Shown: positions 58,968-64,000 of the stretch, in pieces | Numbering within the stretch: position 1 is the stretch's first letter | How the letters are laid out: each line of letters begins with the position of its first letter | NCBI RefSeq assembly: GCF_000816305.1 | Contig: NZ_CP007773.1 | Span: forward strand, 682,001-746,000 | DNA length: 64,000 nt | Direction of reading: 5' to 3' | DNA from: Campylobacter subantarcticus LMG 24377 | GTDB lineage: Bacteria > Campylobacterota > Campylobacteria > Campylobacterales > Campylobacteraceae | The notes under the pieces: model-generated | The model's database searches: none | What the model saw: only the letters and a program-made list of their open reading frames with translations | What the model was told of the DNA's origin: nothing | Translations under genes and position numbers: made by a program

Positions 58968-60788
58968 ATGCGTATGCGCTTGGTGATGGGCTTTATAGCT
59001 TGTTTTTTTATATTATTACTCGCTAGAGTGTATTATATTAGTATAAAATCTAATGTATACTATGAAGAAATAGCCAAGCAAAATGCTATAAAAACTCAGT
59101 TTTTAGCACCTGTAAGGGGACAAATTTTAGATGTTAAAGGCCGACCTTTAGCGGTTAATAAGCTAGGGTTTTCCATATCGGTTAAGCCTTATTTGTATAT
59201 TAAAAAGAAAAATAGACCACTTTTAGATCAAGAATTACAAGCGATTGTAAATGCTTTTCCTGATTTGAATATTACTAGATTAAAAAGAGCTTACGCAAAA
59301 GCTGATTCTTACTATAATCAAGATTATATTGAAGTGGTGCCATTTATAGAATATGATGCAATGATTAAGCATTTTACTAAGTTAAATTTACGTGAAAATA
59401 TGCAGGTAAAATCTACCACACAAAGATTTTATCCTTATAATGCCTTAGCTAGCCATGTTATAGGTTATGTAGGTAAGGCTAATTTAAATGATATGAATGA
59501 AAATGAAATTGCAAGATTAACAAGCTATGTGGGTCGTAGTGGTATTGAGCGTTCTTATAATGAAATTTTACAAGGACAAAAAGGCGAAAAGGTTAGTAAG
59601 GTAAATGCACTCAATAAAGAAATAGAAGAACTTTCTTATAAAAAACCTACTTCAAGCAATATTACCTTAAGTATTGATCTTGATTTACAAGAATACCTTA
59701 CCTCGCTTTTTAAAAATTTAGCAGGGGCTGCTATTGTCATGGATGTTAAAACTGGGGCTATTTTAGCAGCAGGTAGTTTTCCTGAATACAATCTCAATCC
59801 ATTTGTAACAGGTATTACTCAAGAAGAATGGGATAAGTTGTCAAATGATTTAAACCACCCTTTTACAAATAAGCTTATCAATGGACTTTATCCTCCAGGT
59901 TCAGTTATTAAAATGGGTACAGCTTTAGCTTTTTTAGATAGTGGTAAAGTACATGAAAATCATAAATATTTATGTGATTCAAATTTTGAACTTGGAGATA
60001 GAAAATTTAGATGCTGGAAAACCATAGGCCATGGTTATGTAGATATGAATGATGCCATTAAGGAAAGTTGTGATGTGTATTTTTACAAAGGTTCTTTGGA
60101 AGTAGGTATTGATACAATTAGTTCGGTTTTTGAAAGAATAGGTTTTGGAGCAAAAACAGGAGTGGACTTGCCAAATGAATTTATAGGCACAGTGCCTAGT
60201 CGAATTTGGAAAAAAGAAAAATACAACCAACCATGGTATCAAGGTGAAACTTTAAACACAAGCATAGGGCAGGGGAATTTCCTTGCAACACCTATGCAAG
60301 TAGCTAAATTTACGGCTATGATAGCTACCTCTAAAAATATCACACCGCATTTTTTACACAGTGTGGATGATAATATAACTAAGATTAGTTTTGAAAACAA
60401 TGAAAGTGTATTTACGACTTTTGAATTATCAAAACTCCCGCTTTTAAGACGTGCTATGTATGAAGTAGCTAATGTTGATGGGGGAACTACGGCAAGATTT
60501 TTAAAGCATTCTCCTATAACCATAGCAGCTAAAACAGGAACAGCGCAAGTGGTAGGAATTTCACAAAGTGAAAAAAAACGTATTAAAGAAGAAGATTTGG
60601 AGTATTTTTTAAGATCTCATGCATGGATTACTTCGTATGCACCTTATGAAAAACCACAGTATGTTGTCGTGGTATTGATTGAGCATGGTAAAAGTGGAAG
60701 TAGTGCAGGTGGACCTATGCTTGCTAAAATTTATGAAAAGCTGATAGATTTAGGCTATATTGATAAAAAATATATTAAGAAAAACTAA
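58968..60788 (+). CDS. mrdA: Penicillin-binding protein 2 (elongation-specific transpeptidase)
   Basis: Cross-links peptidoglycan during side-wall growth with RodA. An N-terminal membrane anchor (about 5-27), the dimerisation/pedestal domain (RGQILDVKGRPLAVNKLGFSI), then the transpeptidase domain: active-site SVIK (in PPGSVIKMGTAL), second motif SCD (ESCDVYFYKG) and KTG (AAKTGTAQVVG). 606 residues, complete. The start touches the upstream membrane-protein gene, and the stop overlaps queA by 4 bases on the opposite strand. Confidence 0.95.
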   Translation: MRMRLVMGFIACFFILLLARVYYISIKSNVYYEEIAKQNAIKTQFLAPVRGQILDVKGRPLAVNKLGFSISVKPYLYIKKKNRPLLDQELQAIVNAFPDLNITRLKRAYAKADSYYNQDYIEVVPFIEYDAMIKHFTKLNLRENMQVKSTTQRFYPYNALASHVIGYVGKANLNDMNENEIARLTSYVGRSGIERSYNEILQGQKGEKVSKVNALNKEIEELSYKKPTSSNITLSIDLDLQEYLTSLFKNLAGAAIVMDVKTGAILAAGSFPEYNLNPFVTGITQEEWDKLSNDLNHPFTNKLINGLYPPGSVIKMGTALAFLDSGKVHENHKYLCDSNFELGDRKFRCWKTIGHGYVDMNDAIKESCDVYFYKGSLEVGIDTISSVFERIGFGAKTGVDLPNEFIGTVPSRIWKKEKYNQPWYQGETLNTSIGQGNFLATPMQVAKFTAMIATSKNITPHFLHSVDDNITKISFENNESVFTTFELSKLPLLRRAMYEVANVDGGTTARFLKHSPITIAAKTGTAQVVGISQSEKKRIKEEDLEYFLRSHAWITSYAPYEKPQYVVVVLIEHGKSGSSAGGPMLAKIYEKLIDLGYIDKKYIKKN

Positions 60789-61816
60789 ATGATTAGCATT
60801 CCATCGCCATAAGAATAAAAGCGATACTGATTTTTTATAGCTTCATGGTAAAGCTCTAAAGTTTTTTCTCTTCCTATAAAAGAAGCCACTAGCATGATGA
60901 GGGTTGATTTAGGTAGATGAAAATTAGTCAGCAGGTAATCTAATCTTTGCGGGGTATTTTGTGGATGTAAAAATAAATCACAATAACCTTCTTGAATTTT
61001 GTTTTGATAATAATACTCTATACAACGAGTTACAGTAGTACCTACGCCTAGTATTTTTTTAGAGGAGTCAATCAAGGCGCGTGTCGCATCGCTGATGTAA
61101 AAAAATTCAGAATGCATTTTATGCTCTCTGATGTCTTCACACTCTACACTTTTAAAAGTCCCTGCACCAACATGTAGGGTTATGGTATGAATACTATGAT
61201 TTTTTTTAAGCTCATTGATCATTGCTTCATCAAAATGTAAGCTAGCGGTGGGTGCAGCGACTGCTCCTTGATTTTTTGCAAAAATACTTTGATAGTTAAT
61301 ATTATCTTGTGCTTCATCTGCTCTTTTGATATATGGAGGCAAAGGTACATGGCCAATTTCTTCTAGTATTTTAAAAACTTCATGATGTGTAAGTGTTTTT
61401 TGCTCATTATAAAATTCTACTTCCCTGGTGCCATCTTGATGAAGTTTTTTAATCTTAACTTGTAATTTATTTTCAAAGTATAAAATTTGACCTTCTTTTA
61501 CCTTACCGCGAATTTGAACCAAAAAATCATTATTTTTTAAAGGGTGGTTGATGAAAAGTTCTATTTTGCTACCACTTTCTTTGTTTCCATAAATTCTTGC
61601 TTTGATGACTTTGGTGTCATTGAAAATGATCTCACAAGGTGGTAAAATTTGAGCGAGATTTTTAAAATGCAAATGTGTTATTTGATTTTTACATCTTTTA
61701 TATACTAAAAGCTTGGCATTTTCCTTAGGTAAAATAGGAAAGTTTGCTATGAGTTCGCTAGGTAAGTTATAGTCATAGCTAGAGAGCAAAAGATCTTTAT
61801 CATTCATCTGTGTCAT
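60785..61816 (-). CDS. queA: S-adenosylmethionine:tRNA ribosyltransferase-isomerase
   Basis: Transfers and isomerises ribose from SAM to preQ1-tRNA, making epoxyqueuosine in tRNA. The 343-residue enzyme has DYNLPSELIANFPI, the HVPLPPYIKRAD segment, GAVAAPTASLHFDEAMI and HVGAGTFKSVE, plus the C-terminal LTNFHLPKSTLIMLVASF. The start at 61816 overlaps tatC by 17 bases; an ATG three codons later (61807) is an alternative. Confidence 0.96.
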   Translation of the reverse strand: MTQMNDKDLLLSSYDYNLPSELIANFPILPKENAKLLVYKRCKNQITHLHFKNLAQILPPCEIIFNDTKVIKARIYGNKESGSKIELFINHPLKNNDFLVQIRGKVKEGQILYFENKLQVKIKKLHQDGTREVEFYNEQKTLTHHEVFKILEEIGHVPLPPYIKRADEAQDNINYQSIFAKNQGAVAAPTASLHFDEAMINELKKNHSIHTITLHVGAGTFKSVECEDIREHKMHSEFFYISDATRALIDSSKKILGVGTTVTRCIEYYYQNKIQEGYCDLFLHPQNTPQRLDYLLTNFHLPKSTLIMLVASFIGREKTLELYHEAIKNQYRFYSYGDGMLII

Positions 61817-62540
61817 CTTCTTTTTTGCTTGGGTTAACTTTTTTAGCTATGTAAATAGAAATTCCATAAAGCCCACACAAAGGCACTGCCATTAAAAATT
61901 GTGAAATCACATCAGGAGGTGTCATCATTGCAGAAAAAACAAAGATCACTAAAACTGAAACCCTAAAATGCTTTTTTAAAAAAGCATCATCAACTAGTCC
62001 AAGTTTAGCAAAGAAAAAGGTTATAACCGGCATTTCAAAAGCTAAACCAAAAGCTATTACTAATTTAGTAAAAAAGCCTACATATAAACCTATACTAATT
62101 AAAGGCTTAAAATCTTGAGTTTGCACCCCAAAATCAATCAAAAATTTAAAAGCCAAAGGTATAACTATATAATAACAAAACAAAGCTCCAAGTGCAAACA
62201 TAATGCTCGCAAAGCTTACAAAAGGCACTACTAGTTTTTTTTCATTGTCGTAAAGTCCTGGTGCTACAAATTTCCAAAATTGCCAAAAAATAACCGGTAA
62301 AGAAATTAAAAAAGCAGTAAAAAATGAAACTTTCATCGCTGTAAATAAAGGCTCTTGTAATTCAACGAAAGTCATTTGTCTAGAAATTTCAGGTAAAGCT
62401 GCTTCAACAGGTGCTTTAAGTATATCGATAATATAGTTATTAAAACTAAAACATACAAAAAACATTACAATAACACAAGCTACGCTTATAAATAATCTTT
62501 TTCTAAGTTCTACTAAATGTGGTTTTAATTCTTCAAACAT
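61800..62540 (-). CDS. tatC: Twin-arginine translocase subunit TatC
   Basis: Multi-spanning core receptor of the Tat pathway, which exports folded proteins such as respiratory enzymes. 246 residues with six hydrophobic segments; HLVELRKRLFISV at the N-terminus, FWQFWKFVAPGLYDNEKKLV and the TPPDVISQFLMAVPL segment are TatC signatures. The C-terminal tail (KKEDDTDE) is charged. It follows tatB by two bases. Confidence 0.97.
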   Translation of the reverse strand: MFEELKPHLVELRKRLFISVACVIVMFFVCFSFNNYIIDILKAPVEAALPEISRQMTFVELQEPLFTAMKVSFFTAFLISLPVIFWQFWKFVAPGLYDNEKKLVVPFVSFASIMFALGALFCYYIVIPLAFKFLIDFGVQTQDFKPLISIGLYVGFFTKLVIAFGLAFEMPVITFFFAKLGLVDDAFLKKHFRVSVLVIFVFSAMMTPPDVISQFLMAVPLCGLYGISIYIAKKVNPSKKEDDTDE

Positions 62541-62542
62541 GC

Positions 62543-62935
62543 TTAGCTTTCCATTTTTTGAGTATTTTTTTCATCTTTTTGAGTTTTTTCTTCGAGATTA
62601 GAAAGTTCTTGTATATCTTTTTCTAAATCATTAATTTCGTTTTTTAACTCTTTGGTATTATTTAAAATACCTTCTTTGAGTTGATCAAATTCTTCAAAAC
62701 TTAGTTTTTTTCTAATATTTTCATTAGTTTGTGAAAATTCATCTTTGTATTTTTGTGCCTCATCTTTTAACTCTGCTATTTTTAGTTCTTTATTAATGCT
62801 TGCTTTTGCTTCATCGATATTACTCTTGATAGCTTTTAAAATTTTTGCAATTTCAACTATGGTTGAAGGTAATTTTTCAGGTCCAAGCACTAAAATAGCT
62901 ACAACTAAAATAACTAAAATTTCACCAAAACTCAT
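62543..62935 (-). CDS. tatB: Twin-arginine translocase subunit TatB
   Basis: Single-span partner of TatC. The hydrophobic segment near residues 3-20 (GEILVILVVAILVLGPEKLP), the amphipathic helix after it and a long charged helix (about 30-125) are visible. The GPEKLP turn, the 130-residue length and pairing with tatC favour TatB over TatA. Confidence 0.93.
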   Translation of the reverse strand: MSFGEILVILVVAILVLGPEKLPSTIVEIAKILKAIKSNIDEAKASINKELKIAELKDEAQKYKDEFSQTNENIRKKLSFEEFDQLKEGILNNTKELKNEINDLEKDIQELSNLEEKTQKDEKNTQKMES

Positions 62936-63013
62936 TATTTTATCTTCTTTCGCTTGAATATATGGTTTGCATTTTACATAAAAATACTTAAAAATATTAT
63001 TACTTTTATAATA

Positions 63014-63049
63014 TTAATATATCAAGATATATTGACATGTTAATATATC
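63014..63049 (+). promoter_or_regulatory. Operator-like repeats in the permease promoter
   Basis: An inverted repeat AATATATC-AA-GATATATT (63016-63033) overlaps the -35 box. The ten-base TTAATATATC occurs at 63014-63023 and again at 63040-63049, in the promoter spacer. AT-rich palindromes over a promoter are typical of ArsR/SmtB-type repressor sites. No regulator gene is visible in the window. Confidence 0.6.
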
Positions 63050-63060
63050 TTAATTACAAT
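63032..63060 (+). promoter_or_regulatory. Consensus sigma-70 promoter of the permease gene
   Basis: TTGACA at 63032-63037 and TACAAT at 63055-63060 are separated by 17 bases. This is the closest match to a full -35/-10 promoter that I noticed in the window. GAAAGGA stands before the ATG at 63091. Confidence 0.75.
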
Positions 63061-63090
63061 CATAAAAATAAAACTTCGAAAGGAAAAATA

Positions 63091-64000
63091 TGTGGGATAA
63101 AATTTTAATTATTTTGCAAGATTTCTTAGTTCTTTTTGGTGAAATTTCTATTTTATTTATTTTTGTGAGTATGCTTGTTGCTTTTGCGAATGAAAGATAT
63201 TCTAAATTTTTTGAAGATCATTTGAAAAGTGATGGATTTGGTAGTTATATTAAAGCTATATTTTTAGGATCTTTGACGCCTTTTTGTTCATGTTCGAGTA
63301 TCCCACTTTTAAATGCTTTTTTAAGAGCAGGTGTTCCGCTTGGTGTATGTATGGCATATTTAATCACATCGCCTTTAATCAATCCTATCATTATTGTGAT
63401 GTTTATAGTGAGTTTTGGGGTTAAGATTACCTTGTCTTATGTGGGTTTTTTGTTTGGGATTATTTTACTTCTTGCTTTGGGAATATCAAAAATCAACACA
63501 AAAGTATTTTTTAATGATGATTTTTTAAGCAATGATATTAAAGAAGGACAAGTAAATTCTTGCTGCTCTAGTTCTAAAATAGCTCAGCCTACCACACAAA
63601 GTGCTTGTTGTTTGATCAATAATCCACCTTTTAAGTTTGTGAAATCTGAAACTAAATTCAAAAAATACTTCACTCAAAGCTTTAAAGAATACAAAAAAAT
63701 TTTTCCTTATATTTTTGTGGGTATGGCTATAGGAGCCATTATAAATGGTGTTTTTCCGCAAAATTTCTTTGAAACATATCTTGCAGATTATGGAGTTTTA
63801 GGTGTATTTATAGCAGCTTTTATAGGAGTTTTGCTTTATATGAACTGCACAGCTATGATTCCTGTGGCACTAGCTTTAACCGCTAGTGGAATTCCACTTG
63901 GTATAATGATGAGTTTTTTAATAGCAGGGGCTGGGTGTTCTTTACCTGAACTTATTTTACTTAAAAGAATTTTTAAAACAAACTTTTTAGTTTTATTTGC
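63091..64000 (+). CDS. ArsP/UPF0718-family permease (3' end cut off by window)
   Basis: Inner-membrane efflux permease of the DUF318/UPF0718 group, which includes ArsP exporters of organoarsenicals and related metal exporters. The 303 residues in the window show the family motif GSLTPFCSCSSIPLLNAFLRAGVPLG, the ITSPLINPIII segment and, in the second half, LYMNCTAMIPVALALTASGIPLG and AGAGCSLPELIL. A hydrophilic loop between halves has two Cys clusters (NSCCSSSK and SACCLINN) that might bind metal. It has a strong promoter with operator-like repeats, so it is probably regulated by a metal or arsenical. Frame stays open to the window end. Confidence 0.85.

Overview
The window is AT-rich, gene-dense chromosomal DNA from a Campylobacter. 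Protein sequences, gene neighbourhoods, tight overlapping operons and a long G tract inside a surface-protein gene all fit that genus. I favour a member of the C. lari group, but this comes from general recognition and not from a search. I recognised no rRNA, tRNA, CRISPR array, insertion sequence or prophage. No stretch longer than 300 bases lacks a gene.

Layout. (1) 1-11099, plus strand: a housekeeping operon with ftsX (cut by the window edge), an EnvC-like murein hydrolase activator, pyrH, rpoZ, spoT/rel, tyrS, a nitronate monooxygenase-like flavoprotein, an AmiA-type amidase and mnmC. FtsX, the EnvC-like protein and the amidase together would make a septal peptidoglycan-splitting module. 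(2) 11100-19922, plus strand: an accessory surface-protein island. It holds a phase-variable (G9) beta-helix passenger-like protein with no barrel of its own, a TpsA exoprotein with GLUG-type repeats, its TpsB transporter, and a small protein resembling an inverse-autotransporter barrel without a passenger. (3) 19919-30224, minus strand: rseP, pgsA, an SDR reductase, dapA, an M16 protease, pyrD, msbA, cysS and murJ, transcribed from murJ towards rseP. (4) 30346-36163, plus: a FapA/DUF342 protein, ruvA, ddl, an orphan Phd/YefM-like protein, an alpha/beta hydrolase and a membrane-anchored MurF. (5) 36175-36876, minus: flgH. (6) 36962-39624, plus: pta-ackA. (7) 39653-50014, minus: aspS, adk, ppa, an OmpA-like protein, valS, and a methionine importer (metN, metI, metQ) interrupted by a GT8 glycosyltransferase. 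(8) 50100-60788, plus: nadK, recN, a CbrR-like response regulator, tatD, mltD, rlpA, kdsC, lptC, lptA, engB, a small membrane protein and PBP2, mostly overlapping. (9) 60785-62935, minus: queA, tatC, tatB. (10) From 63091, plus: an ArsP/UPF0718-type permease, cut by the window end, with a clear promoter and operator-like repeats.

Most genes outside the island serve envelope building: peptidoglycan synthesis and cleavage (ddl, murF, murJ, PBP2, amidase, mltD, rlpA), lipid and LOS export (pgsA, msbA, kdsC, lptC, lptA), protein export and proteolysis (tatBC, rseP).

The part most worth following up is the island at 11100-19922. Its first gene is switched by a poly-G tract for which both neighbouring lengths end in early stops. 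Its components suggest either a two-substrate two-partner secretion locus or a set of partly decayed adhesin modules. Secondary leads are a predicted leaderless nadK mRNA, a GGDEF domain with a lost active site but kept RxxD site in the CbrR-like regulator, a perfect 14-bp inverted repeat before the FapA-like gene, and the operator-promoter ahead of the permease. Terminator, promoter and operator calls were made by eye.
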